The position numbers were made by a program, and so were the translations under genes. 64,000 nucleotides of DNA, taken from positions 1-64,000 of the forward strand of contig NZ_JAMGSL010000017.1 of the NCBI RefSeq assembly GCF_025195125.1, read 5' to 3'. The notes beneath the pieces are model-generated. The model had not been told where the DNA came from and did not search any database. It saw only the letters and a program-made list of their open reading frames with translations. Position 1 is the stretch's first letter, and the number at the start of each line of letters is the position of its first letter. This stretch comes from Streptomyces sp. Je 1-79. Its GTDB lineage: Bacteria > Actinomycetota > Actinomycetes > Streptomycetales > Streptomycetaceae. Positions 40,509-49,700 of this stretch are shown here, piece after piece.

Positions 40509-42746
40509 TCAGCCGTTGCGCTTCCAGCGCGGCTTGTCGTCGCGGCGGCCGAAGGAGGAGCCGCCGGTCGAGCCGGTGCCGCGGTGGTCGCCGCCGCGGT
40601 GGTCGTCACGACGGCCGTACGGGCGGTCGCTGCCGCCCGAGCGGAAGCCGCCCGAGGGGCGGTCGTCGCGGCGGTCGCGGTTGAACGGACGGTCGCTGCC
40701 ACGGTGGCCGCCGGTGGGGCGGTCGTCACGGCGGAAGCCGCCACGGTCGCCACCACGGTCGTCACGGTTGAAGCCGCCCGAGGGACGGTCGTCGCGACGG
40801 AAGCCGCCACGGTCGCCACCACGGTCGTTGTCACGGCGGAAGCCGCCCGACGGACGGTCGTTGTCACGGCGCTCGAAGGAACGGCCGCCACGGTCGTCAC
40901 GGTTGAAGCCGCCCGAGGGACGGTCGTCGCGACGGAAGCCGCCACGGTCGTCACGACGGTCGTTGTCGCGGCGGAAGCCACCGGACGGACGGTCGTTGTC
41001 ACGGCGGAAGCCGCCCGACGGACGGTCGTTGTCGCGGCGGAAGCCACCGGACGGACGGTCGTTGTCACGGCGCTCGAAGGAACGGCCACCGCGGTCGTCA
41101 CGGCGGTCGTCGCGGCGGAAGCCACCACGGTCGCCACCACGGTCACGGCGCTCGTAGTTGCCCCGCTCGTCGCGGAACGCCGGGCGCTGCTCCTCGCGGC
41201 GCTCCTGGACCGGCTCGGACGCGACCACGGCGGCGGCGACCTCGGCCTCGGCGGCCTCCGTCACCTCGGCGATCGCGGCCTCGGGGTCCTCGCCCCGCTC
41301 GCGCGCGGAACGGGCGACCAGGCGGTCGGCCTCCTCGCGGAGCTCGGCGGCGCGGCGGGTCAGACGCTCCAGCTGCTTGGTGAGGTCGGCGACCTCACGC
41401 TCGGCCTGCTTGGCGGCGTTGTTCGCGGAGTCGGCCTGGACCTCGGTCAGCGAACGCGCACCGGTGATCTCGGCGACCTCCGGGTCGAACGCGCCGGCGC
41501 TCTGGATGATGTGGCGCGAGGCGTCGACGCCCGCGTCCTCCATCAGCCGGAAGATCTGGCGGCGCTGGTGCGGCAGCGACAGGGAGACGACGACACCGGA
41601 CTTGCCAGCACGAGCCGTACGGCCCGAGCGGTGCAGGTAGTCCTTGTGGTCACCGGCCGGGTCCACGTTGAGGACCAGGTCGATGCCGTCGACGTGGATA
41701 CCGCGGGCGGCGACGTCGGTGGCGACCAGCGCGTTGACGTAGCCGTCCTTGAAGTCGGCGAGCACGCGGGTACGGGCGCCCTGCGTCATGCCGCCGTGCA
41801 GCGCGTCGGCCTTCACGCCGGACTCGACGAGCTGCTCGGCGATGCGGTCGGCGCCCAGCTGGGTGCGGACGAAGATGATCGTGCGGCCCTTGCGGGCGGC
41901 GATGGCGGCCGTGACCGGCGCCTTGTCCTTCGGCTTCACGACGAGGACGTGGTGCGACATGGTCGAGACGTTGCCCTGCGCGCTGTCGACCTCGTGCGTG
42001 ACGGGGTTCGTCAGGTAGCGCTTGACCAGGGTGGAGATCTCGTTCTCCATGGTGGCGGAGAAGAGCATGCGCTGGCCGCCGCCGGGGATCTGGTCGAGCA
42101 GCTCGGTGACCTCGGGCAGGAAGCCCAGGTCCGACATCTGGTCGGCCTCGTCGAGGACGGCGATCTGGACGTTCTCGAGCGAGCAGGCGCCGCGGTTGAT
42201 GATGTCGCGGAGACGGCCCGGGGTGGCGACGAGGACGTCGACGCCGCGCTCCAGGGCGTAGATCTGGTTGCCCATGGACGTACCGCCGCAGACGACCTTC
42301 ATCTTCAGGCCGAGCACGTCGCCGTACGGCTGCAGCGCGTCCGCGACCTGCATCGCGAGCTCACGAGTCGGGGTGAGGATGATCGCGCGGGGCTTCTTCT
42401 TCTCGGTGGAGCCGCCGGCCAGCTGGGCCAGGGTCGGCAGACCGAAGGAGAGGGTCTTGCCGGAGCCGGTACGGCCGCGGCCGAGGATGTCCTTGCCGGC
42501 CAGGGCGTCCGGGATGGTCGCGGCCTGGATCGGGAAGGGGGTGGTCACGCCGTTCTGCGCGAGCTTGCGGACGACGCCCTCGGGCAGGCCCAGGTCGGCG
42601 AAGGTGATGGTGGGCTCGGAGGACTCGGCCTCGGCGGCCTCGGTGACGTCCGTGGCCTCGGTCTCGACGGTCTCGGTGGCCTCTACGGCCTCGACGATCT
42701 CGTCGCTCTCGGGCATGACGGCGTGGTCAGAACTGAAAATGGACAT
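40509..42746 (-). CDS. DEAD-box RNA helicase with Arg/Gly/Asp repeat tail
   Basis: 745 aa. The helicase core has all family motifs: Q motif FPIQAATIP, Walker A GRTGSGKT, PTRELAMQ, TPGRLRD, VLDEADQM, SATME, and in the second RecA domain LHGGMTQGAR, ATDVAARGIH and HRSGRTARAG. It continues with an Ala/Glu-rich helix and a C-terminal 230-residue low-complexity tail of RRDNDRPSGGF and RRDDRGGF repeats, an RGG-like RNA-binding region. Such helicases act in ribosome assembly or RNA decay, often induced by cold. The 200-bp leader (42747-42946) holds no other gene and could be regulatory. Confidence 0.92.
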   Translation of the reverse strand: MSIFSSDHAVMPESDEIVEAVEATETVETEATDVTEAAEAESSEPTITFADLGLPEGVVRKLAQNGVTTPFPIQAATIPDALAGKDILGRGRTGSGKTLSFGLPTLAQLAGGSTEKKKPRAIILTPTRELAMQVADALQPYGDVLGLKMKVVCGGTSMGNQIYALERGVDVLVATPGRLRDIINRGACSLENVQIAVLDEADQMSDLGFLPEVTELLDQIPGGGQRMLFSATMENEISTLVKRYLTNPVTHEVDSAQGNVSTMSHHVLVVKPKDKAPVTAAIAARKGRTIIFVRTQLGADRIAEQLVESGVKADALHGGMTQGARTRVLADFKDGYVNALVATDVAARGIHVDGIDLVLNVDPAGDHKDYLHRSGRTARAGKSGVVVSLSLPHQRRQIFRLMEDAGVDASRHIIQSAGAFDPEVAEITGARSLTEVQADSANNAAKQAEREVADLTKQLERLTRRAAELREEADRLVARSARERGEDPEAAIAEVTEAAEAEVAAAVVASEPVQERREEQRPAFRDERGNYERRDRGGDRGGFRRDDRRDDRGGRSFERRDNDRPSGGFRRDNDRPSGGFRRDNDRPSGGFRRDNDRRDDRGGFRRDDRPSGGFNRDDRGGRSFERRDNDRPSGGFRRDNDRGGDRGGFRRDDRPSGGFNRDDRGGDRGGFRRDDRPTGGHRGSDRPFNRDRRDDRPSGGFRSGGSDRPYGRRDDHRGGDHRGTGSTGGSSFGRRDDKPRWKRNG
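40560..41160 (-). repeat. Repeat region encoding RRDNDRPSGGF/RRDDRGGF
   Basis: Degenerate units of about 33 bp alternate through the 3' end of the helicase gene. Near-identical neighbours imply expansion by recombination. Long spurious frames run antisense through it because of the repeated codons. Confidence 0.85.
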
Positions 42747-42946
42747 GCGAAATGCGAAACCTTCCGGAGTCTCGGCACGCGCCCGTCAACTCCGTGAAAA
42801 TCGCAAATCGACCGCCTCAATGCGGTCCAGCCACGGCTAGGGAGAGTACGCGCCACGCGGCGCTCTTCTGTGTCGGCGCCGGGCAATGGGATCAAACGAT
42901 CTACCACCATACGCACCCTCCCCCACCTATGGCAAACCGGACTCCG

Positions 42947-43552
42947 TCACACCGGTCCGACCTGCGGTGATGCCTCGGGCTCCGCCGGCATCCCCGGCCC
43001 GTCCGCCGCCCTCATCGCACCCATGTGGGTGTCCGCGCCAGGGGACGCGGTCGGCGGGTCGGTCGGCTCGGGCGTGGGCTCGGGACTCGGGGTCGGAGAC
43101 GGCTCCGGGGTCGGGGTGGGCGACTCCTCCGGCGGATCGACCGGAGGCGGGGTGGGCTCCCCGGCCGGGGCGCTCGGCCCGCCCGCACCACCGGCCTCCC
43201 CACCGGGCACCTGGCCCGGGTCCGGAACGCTCCCGCCGCCCCCGCCCGCCGGCGGGACCGCCTGCGGCTGACCGGAGGCCGACGCGGACCCGCTCGGCAC
43301 CGGCGCCTCCTCGCCCGCGCCGTCCGCGTCCGGGCCGCTCCTCCCGGCCCCGCCCCGGCCGGTTCCGCCGCGCGCGCCCGAGACCCCGACGCCGTCGCCG
43401 GACTCGGCCGCCACGCCCTGCTTTCCCGCGGACTTGCTGGGCGCCGGCTTCGCGCCCTCGTCACTCACACTCATGCAGCCGCTCAGACCGGCACAGGCGG
43501 CGACCGCCAACGCGGTCGCGGCCCATCTCACGCGGGTGGGCAAATGGCGCAC
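42947..43552 (-). CDS. Pro/Thr/Glu-rich lipoprotein
   Basis: 201 aa from GTG 43552, eight bases after GGAGG. The N terminus RWAATALAVAACAGLSGCMS is a lipoprotein signal with lipobox LSGC. The mature part is low complexity: Gly/Ser/Ala first, then a Pro-Thr-Glu run (TPTPEPSPTPSPEPTPEPTD) that would span the wall. No globular domain is visible, so this may be a spacer-type surface protein. Confidence 0.7.
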   Translation of the reverse strand: MRHLPTRVRWAATALAVAACAGLSGCMSVSDEGAKPAPSKSAGKQGVAAESGDGVGVSGARGGTGRGGAGRSGPDADGAGEEAPVPSGSASASGQPQAVPPAGGGGGSVPDPGQVPGGEAGGAGGPSAPAGEPTPPPVDPPEESPTPTPEPSPTPSPEPTPEPTDPPTASPGADTHMGAMRAADGPGMPAEPEASPQVGPV

Positions 43553-43738
43553 GGAGGGCACCTCCAGGTCACAAAGGGCGGGAAGGACAGGCGGGAGAAC
43601 GTGTCTCGACTGCCCAACTCCCTTCGCACCGCAAGGGACACGCCCCCACGGCAACCACCTGCGGCCGCCGGAGCCCCCCGGGCGGCGGCGCGAGGCCGCC
43701 CGAACGGCCCGGCGGCGGGGCGCCCCGACCGGTCGGTC

Positions 43739-44089
43739 TCACCCGTAGCCGAGCGCGTGCAGCCTCTCGTCGTCGATGCCGAAGTGGTGGGCGATCTCGT
43801 GGACGACGGTGATCTCGGTCTCCGCGACCACGTCCTCGCGCGACTCGCACATCCGCAGCGTCGGCCCCCGGTAGATCGTGATCCGGTCCGGCAGCACCCC
43901 CGCGTACCACTCGCCCCGGTCCGTCAGCGGAGTCCCCTCGTACAGCCCGAGCAGCTCCGGATCGTCCGGCGCGGGCTCGTCCTCGACGAACACCGCGACG
44001 TTGTCCATCAGCCGCGTCAGCTCCGGCGGGATCCGGTCCAGGGCCTCGGCGACAAGCTCCTCGAACTCCTCACGCGTCATCTCCAGCAC
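43739..44089 (-). CDS. Minimal zincin-type metallopeptidase (Zincin_1 family)
   Basis: 116 aa from GTG 44089 (MLEMTREEFEELVAEALDRI). The zinc motif TVVHEIAHHFGIDD holds HExxH and a downstream Asp, at the very C terminus as in the small DUF1025/PF06262 family. No signal peptide. Substrate unknown. Confidence 0.85.
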   Translation of the reverse strand: MLEMTREEFEELVAEALDRIPPELTRLMDNVAVFVEDEPAPDDPELLGLYEGTPLTDRGEWYAGVLPDRITIYRGPTLRMCESREDVVAETEITVVHEIAHHFGIDDERLHALGYG

Positions 44090-44119
44090 CCGGCCATTGT
44101 CCCCCCAGGGGAAACCGTT

Positions 44120-44149
44120 TTGGCGATAGCGGCCGCCATCCCATATGCT
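44120..44149 (+). promoter_or_regulatory. Promoter of the tRNA-Glu/Asp/Phe cluster
   Basis: TTGGCG (44120-44125), an 18-bp spacer and TATGCT (44144-44149) lie about 45 bp upstream of tRNA-Glu. A vegetative-type promoter in the right place; it is the only good candidate. Confidence 0.6.
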
Positions 44150-44193
44150 TCTCACGTCCCCGACGCGCTGCGAAGCGCGCAGGTGAGCCCCTA

Positions 44194-44266
44194 GCCCTCA
44201 TCGTCTAGTGGCCCAGGACGCCGCCCTTTCAAGGCGGTAGCACGGGTTCGAATCCCGTTGGGGGCA
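44194..44266 (+). tRNA. tRNA-Glu (TTC)
   Basis: 73 nt beginning GCCCTCATCGTCTAGTGGCC, anticodon loop CTTTCAA, T arm GGGTTCGAATCCC, discriminator A. CCA is not encoded. Confidence 0.95.
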
Positions 44267-44305
44267 CGCAACATCATGTGCAAGACTGGTTCTCGCACAT
44301 CGCAA

Positions 44306-44379
44306 GGTCCTGTGGAGCAGTTGGTTAGCTCGCCACCCTGTCAAGGTGGAGGTCGCGGGTTCAAGTCCCGTCAGGATCG
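44306..44379 (+). tRNA. tRNA-Asp (GTC), copy 1
   Basis: 74 nt beginning GGTCCTGTGGAGCAGTTGG, anticodon loop CTGTCAA, discriminator G as expected for tRNA-Asp. Identical to the copy at 50770. Confidence 0.95.
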
Positions 44380-44401
44380 CTGAGGCTGGAAACAGTCTCG
44401 T

Positions 44402-44475
44402 GGCTGGGTAGCTCAGTTGGTACGAGCGATCGCCTGAAAAGCGATAGGTCGCCGGTTCGACCCCGGCCCCAGCCA
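44402..44475 (+). tRNA. tRNA-Phe (GAA)
   Basis: 74 nt beginning GGCTGGGTAGCTCAGTTGG, anticodon loop CTGAAAA, discriminator A. Last gene of the tRNA cluster, seven bases before a terminator. Confidence 0.95.
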
Positions 44476-44481
44476 CAGAGA

Positions 44482-44511
44482 GAAGGCCCCGTTCGAAAGA
44501 ACGGGGCCTTC
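44482..44511 (+). terminator. Terminator of the tRNA cluster
   Basis: GAAGGCCCCGTTC (44482-44494) pairs perfectly with 44499-44511 around a GAAA tetraloop. Confidence 0.9.
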
Positions 44512-44615
44512 GTCGTGTTGCGAAGAGGTAGGGGACGGCGGGTGCGGTGCCGGGTGGCCGGTCCGCACGACCGGCCCCCCGAAGCCTTAGGCCGCACGAC
44601 CGGCCACCCCGACCC

Positions 44616-45446
44616 TCAGGCCTCGCGGTGCCGCCCCCGCCAGCCCCGGACCGCGAGCACCACCGCCACCACCGCGACGACCGCCACGAGCAGCGCCCAG
44701 TCGGGCACCGAACGGCCCAGCGACGCCACCCGCTCCTCCACAGCGAACGAGTCGTCCACCGAGAGCAGCCCCGGCAGCGCCGTCGTGCCGTCGAAGACCA
44801 GGAAGAGCGTGCCGAGCACCACGAAGAACAGCCCCGACAGCAACGACGTCGTGTGCAGCTCGAAGCGGCCCACCCGGACCGTGCGGCCGCGCAGCCAGCG
44901 GCGCCGCCCCAGCTCGTACCGCTCCCAGAGCAGCGCCAGCAGGAACAGCGGCACCGCCATCCCCAGCGCGTACACCGCCAGCAGCAGACCGCCGTACGCC
45001 GGGCTGCCGCTCAGCGCCGCCACCGTCAGGACGCTGCCGAGGATCGGGCCCGCGCAGAAGCCGGCGAGGCCGTAGACCAGACCGAGGGCGTAGACGGAAG
45101 CCGCCGTGGTGGGGCGGATCCGGCCGCCGGCCTCGGCGATCCTTCGCGAGGCGAAGCCCATCCCGAGGATCTGGAGCACACCGAGCACGATGATCGTCCA
45201 GCCGCCGAGCGCCACCAGCAGGTCCCGGTGCCCGTAGAAGAGCCGCCCGGCGAACGAGCCGGCCGCGCCGAGCGGGACGAGCGTGGTGGCCAGACCGGCG
45301 TAGAAGATTCCGGTACGGGCGAGCAGCCGGCTCGTCGAGTCGATCGAGTACGCGAAGAAGGCCGGGAGCAGCAGGGCGCTGCACGGGCTCAGCAGGGCGA
45401 GGAGGCCACCGAGGAACGCGGCCAGGTAGCCGATGTCGGCGGTCAC
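44616..45446 (-). CDS. CcdA/DsbD-like transmembrane electron carrier
   Basis: 276 aa from GTG 45446, overlapping the stop of the DsbA-like gene by 4 bp (GTGA), so the two are co-translated. About six to seven membrane helices; the first (AAFLGGLLALLSPCSALLLP) and the fourth (YGLAGFCAGPILGSVLTVAA) each carry the single conserved Cys that shuttles electrons across the membrane in CcdA. It probably supplies reducing or oxidising equivalents to the exported DsbA-like partner. Confidence 0.87.
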   Translation of the reverse strand: MTADIGYLAAFLGGLLALLSPCSALLLPAFFAYSIDSTSRLLARTGIFYAGLATTLVPLGAAGSFAGRLFYGHRDLLVALGGWTIIVLGVLQILGMGFASRRIAEAGGRIRPTTAASVYALGLVYGLAGFCAGPILGSVLTVAALSGSPAYGGLLLAVYALGMAVPLFLLALLWERYELGRRRWLRGRTVRVGRFELHTTSLLSGLFFVVLGTLFLVFDGTTALPGLLSVDDSFAVEERVASLGRSVPDWALLVAVVAVVAVVLAVRGWRGRHREA

Positions 45447-46177
45447 TCCCCCGCCGCCCCGCGCTTGGCCTTCGCCGCCTTCGCGGCCGCGTCGATCGCC
45501 TCCGTGAAGGCCTCCATCGGCTGCGCACCCGCGATCGGCCGCCCGTTGACCAGGAACGACGGCGTGGAGGTCGCACCCAGGGCGTACGCCTGTTCCTGGT
45601 CCTTGCTCACGGCCGCGCGGGCCGCCGCGCCGTCCGTGTCCTTCGCAAAGCGGGCGAGGTCCGGAACGCCGGCCTCCTTCGCGAGCGCGTTCAGGCGTTC
45701 GGTGCCGAAGCCCTTCTCCTTGGCGCCCTCGGCGTACGCCGCCCTGTGGAACTCCCAGAACCGGCCCTGCCGCCCCGCCGCCCACGACGCCCGGGCCGCC
45801 GCCTCGGACTCCTCGCCGAAGATCGGGAAGTTCCGCCACTCGATGCGCAGGGTGCCGTCCTCGACGTACTTCTTCATCAGGGCGGGCTCGGTGTCGCGGG
45901 CGAACTTCCCGCAGTAGCCGCACTTGAAGTCGGCGTACTCGATGAGCACGACGGGCGCGTCGGCCCGCCCCACGGCCAGCTTGTCGGAGGCGTCGCGGCG
46001 GGCGTAGGCCTCCAGCTCGGGGTAGACACCCGCGCTCGGGTCGGCGGACACCTCGGCGGCGGAGGAGCCGGACGCTCCACCGGACGCCGGCGCGGTCGCG
46101 GTGTACGAGACGACTCCGAGCAGCACGGCGGCGAGGGCCACCCCGGAGACGATCATGATCGGCTTGGACTTGGACAT
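45443..46177 (-). CDS. Membrane-anchored DsbA-like thiol-disulfide oxidoreductase
   Basis: 244 aa. A signal anchor IMIVSGVALAAVLLGVVSYT leads to a thioredoxin-fold domain with active site ADFKCGYCGKFARD and the cis-Pro loop GATSTPSFLVNG. It should act outside the membrane on exported protein thiols. Its stop overlaps the start of the CcdA-like gene. Confidence 0.9.
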   Translation of the reverse strand: MSKSKPIMIVSGVALAAVLLGVVSYTATAPASGGASGSSAAEVSADPSAGVYPELEAYARRDASDKLAVGRADAPVVLIEYADFKCGYCGKFARDTEPALMKKYVEDGTLRIEWRNFPIFGEESEAAARASWAAGRQGRFWEFHRAAYAEGAKEKGFGTERLNALAKEAGVPDLARFAKDTDGAAARAAVSKDQEQAYALGATSTPSFLVNGRPIAGAQPMEAFTEAIDAAAKAAKAKRGAAGE

Positions 46178-46237
46178 GCGGAGAACGCTCCTGAACGTGA
46201 TGCGAGAAGGGGACGGACGACGGCGGGGGCCGGCCCT

Positions 46238-46618
46238 CTACACGCGCAGGATCGACAGTTCCACGGGTGACGGCGGTACGAGCACGGGCGGCTCCGGCCC
46301 CGGCAGCAGGGCGCGTACGGCCTGGTCACCGCCGCAGACACCGCCGGCCGTCCGCTCCCCGGTCAAGGTGGGGAGCAGCTCACCGAAGCCGTTCGGGCGC
46401 GGCGGAGTGGCCGGCCGGGCGGCGCCGTCGGCGGTGTGACCCTCGCCGCAGCCGGGCGCCCGCGTGGTCCCGGCCTCCGCGACCACCGCCGTACCGGCCA
46501 CCGCGGTACCCGCCACCGCGGTACCCGCCACCGCCGTGGTCGTACCGCAGGCCAGGATCCCGAACACCACGCCCGCCAGCGCGGCGAGCGCCGCGAGCGC
46601 GCGGACGGTGCGGGACAT
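46238..46618 (-). CDS. Small exported protein with AVAGT repeats
   Basis: 126 aa from ATG 46618. The N terminus LAALAALAGVVFGILAC is a signal, possibly a lipobox around ILAC. It is followed by three AVAGT pentapeptides encoded by 15-bp repeats, then a Pro/Gly-rich region with a Cys pair (GCGEGH, GVCGGD) and hydrophobic end. No domain is recognised. It lies 60 bp upstream of the DsbA-like gene in the same direction, so it may be a redox substrate. Confidence 0.6.
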   Translation of the reverse strand: MSRTVRALAALAALAGVVFGILACGTTTAVAGTAVAGTAVAGTAVVAEAGTTRAPGCGEGHTADGAARPATPPRPNGFGELLPTLTGERTAGGVCGGDQAVRALLPGPEPPVLVPPSPVELSILRV

Positions 46619-46718
46619 GGGGGTACCTCTCAGTTCGACGTGCCCGAAATATTACGGGCCGCACCTCGCGGAAATCGGTTCGCCCGTTCTCGGCCCGGGG
46701 TGCGATCCTGGATTCCGT

Positions 46719-49700
46719 ATGTCTACTTCCTTCGCCGCCCTCCAGTCCGTCCTGGCCGAGGTCTCGCTGCGGGACGCCCACCGGCTCGGCCGCCGCCTCG
46801 AGGGCGCCCGCCGCATCCGCAAGCCCGAGGCCCGTGAGGCCGTCCTGGACGAGATCGCCGCCGAGGCCGGCAAGGCCAAGGAGCGCGTCGACGGGCGGGC
46901 GTCCCGCGTGCCCGCGGTCACGTACCCCGAGCAGCTCCCGGTCTCGCAGAAGAAGGACGCGATCCTGGAGGCGATACGTGACCACCAGGTCGTGATCGTC
47001 GCCGGTGAGACGGGCTCCGGAAAGACGACGCAGATCCCCAAGATCTGTCTGGAGCTCGGCCGGGGCGTCCGGGGCATGATCGGCCACACCCAGCCCCGCC
47101 GGATCGCCGCCCGCACGGTCGCCGAGCGGGTCGCGGAGGAGCTGAGGACCCCGCTGGGCGAGGCCGTCGGCTGGAAGGTCCGCTTCACCGACCAGGTGAA
47201 CCCCGACGCGACCTTCGTGAAGCTGATGACCGACGGCATCCTGCTCGCCGAGATCCAGACCGACCGCGAGCTGCGCGCCTACGACACGATCATCATCGAC
47301 GAGGCCCACGAGCGGTCCCTCAACATCGACTTCCTGCTGGGCTATCTGGCCCAGCTGCTGCCGAAGCGCCCCGACCTCAAGGTCGTCATCACCTCCGCGA
47401 CCATCGACCCCGAGCGCTTCTCCCGCCACTTCGGCGACGCGCCGATCGTCGAGGTCTCCGGCCGTACGTACCCCGTCGAGGTCCGCTACCGGCCCCTCCT
47501 GGAGGAGGACTCCGAGGAGTCGGACCGCGACCAGATCACCGCGATCTGCGACGCCGTCGACGAGCTCCAGTCCGAGGGCCCCGGCGACATCCTCGTCTTC
47601 CTCTCCGGCGAGCGCGAGATCCGCGACACCGCGGACGCGCTGCTGAAGAAGCAGCTCCGCAACACCGAGATCCTTCCCCTCTACGCCCGCCTCTCGCACG
47701 CCGAGCAGCACCGCGTCTTCCAGGCCCACACCGGCCGCCGGATCGTCCTCGCCACCAACGTGGCCGAGACCTCGCTGACCGTCCCCGGCATCAAGTACGT
47801 GATCGATCCGGGCACCGCCCGTATCTCCCGCTACTCCCACCGGACCAAGGTCCAGCGGCTGCCGATCGAGCCGGTCAGCCAGGCCAGCGCCAACCAGCGC
47901 AAGGGCCGCTGCGGCCGTACGTCCGACGGCATCTGCATCCGGCTCTACTCCGAGGACGACTTCCTCACCCGCCCGGAGTTCACGGACGCCGAGATCCTCC
48001 GGACCAACCTGGCCTCCGTCATCCTCCAGATGACCGCGGCCGGCCTCGGCGAGATCGAGAAGTTCCCCTTCATCGACCCGCCGGACCACCGCAACATCCG
48101 TGACGGCGTGCAGCTCCTCCAGGAGCTGGGGGCGATCGACCCCACGGAGAAGGACCCGAAGAAGCGGCTCACGCAGTCGGGCCGCAAGCTCTCCCAGCTC
48201 CCCGTCGACCCCCGCCTGGCCCGGATGGTCCTGGAGGCCGACAAGAACGGCTGCGTACGGGAGGTCATGGTGATCGCGGCCGCGCTCTCCATCCAGGACC
48301 CCCGCGAGCGCCCCGCCGAGAAGCAGGCCCAGGCCGACCAGCAGCACGCCCGCTTCAAGGACGAGACCAGCGACTTCCTCGCCTTCCTCAACCTCTGGCG
48401 GTACATCCGCGAGCAGCAGAAGGAGCGCGGCTCCAGCTCCTTCCGCCGGATGTGCAAGCAGGAGTACCTGAACTTCCTGCGCATCCGCGAGTGGCAGGAC
48501 ATCTACGCGCAGCTGCGCACGGTCGCCAAGCAGATGGGCATGCATCTCGAGGAGCCCTCGGCGGACGCTGCCGCGCCGGAGCAGGCCGTGCACACCTCCC
48601 TGCTCGCCGGCCTCCTGAGCCACATCGGCATGAAGGACGTGAAGGAGGGCGCGAAGAACGAGTACCTGGGCGCCCGCAGCGCCAAGTTCGCCGTCTTCCC
48701 GGGCTCGGCGCTCTTCAAGAAGCCCCCGCGCTTCATCATGTCCGCCGAGCTGGTGGAGACCTCACGCCTGTGGGCCCGGGTCAACGCGAAGATCGAGCCC
48801 GAGTGGATCGAGCCGCTCGCTCAGCACCTGATCAAGAAGACGTACAGCGAGCCGCACTGGGAGAAGGACCAGGCGGCCGTGATGGCGATCGAGAAGGTCA
48901 CGCTCTACGGCGTGCCGATCGTCACCGACCGCAAGGTGAACTACGGCCGGATCGACCCCGAGGCGAGCCGCGACCTCTTCATCCGCAACGCGCTCGTCGA
49001 GGGCGACTGGCGCACGCACCACAAGTTCTTCGCCGACAACCGCAAGCTCCTCACCGAGGTCGAGGAGCTGGAGCACCGCGCCCGTCGCCGGGACATCCTC
49101 GTCGACGACGAGACGCTCTTCGACTTCTACGACAAGCGCGTCCCCGAACACGTCGTGTCGGGCGCCCACTTCGACTCGTGGTGGAAGCACAAGCGGCACG
49201 AGGAGCCGGAGTTCCTCGACTTCGAGCGCGAGATGCTCATCAACGAGAAGGCGGGGGCGGTCACCAAGGCCGACTACCCGGACTCGTGGCGGCAGGGCGC
49301 GCTGAAGTTCCGGGTGACGTACCAGTTCGAGCCGGGCGCGGACGCGGACGGCGTGACCGTCCACATCCCGCTCCAGGTACTCAACCAGGTCACGGACGAG
49401 GGTTTCGACTGGCAGATCCCGGGCCTGCGCGAGGAGATCGTCACCGAGCTCATCCGCTCGCTCCCCAAGCCGATCCGCCGCAACTACGTGCCGGCGCCGA
49501 ACTTCGCGGCCCGCTTCCTGGACAGCGCCGTCCCCCTGCAGGAGCCCCTGACGGTGACGCTCGCCCGCGAGCTGCACCGGATGGTCGGCGTCCCCGTCTC
49601 ACCGGACGACTTCGACCAGTCCAGGATCGCCGACCACCTGAAGATCACCTTCCGGATCGTCGACGAGCGGCGCCGCAAGCTGGCCGAGGACAAGGACCTG

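Noticed and set aside
40509-41146. Val/Thr/Ala-rich antisense proteins in the helicase repeat region
   Set aside because: Their repeats mirror the sense RRDNDRPSGGF codons; the sense strand is an obvious helicase.
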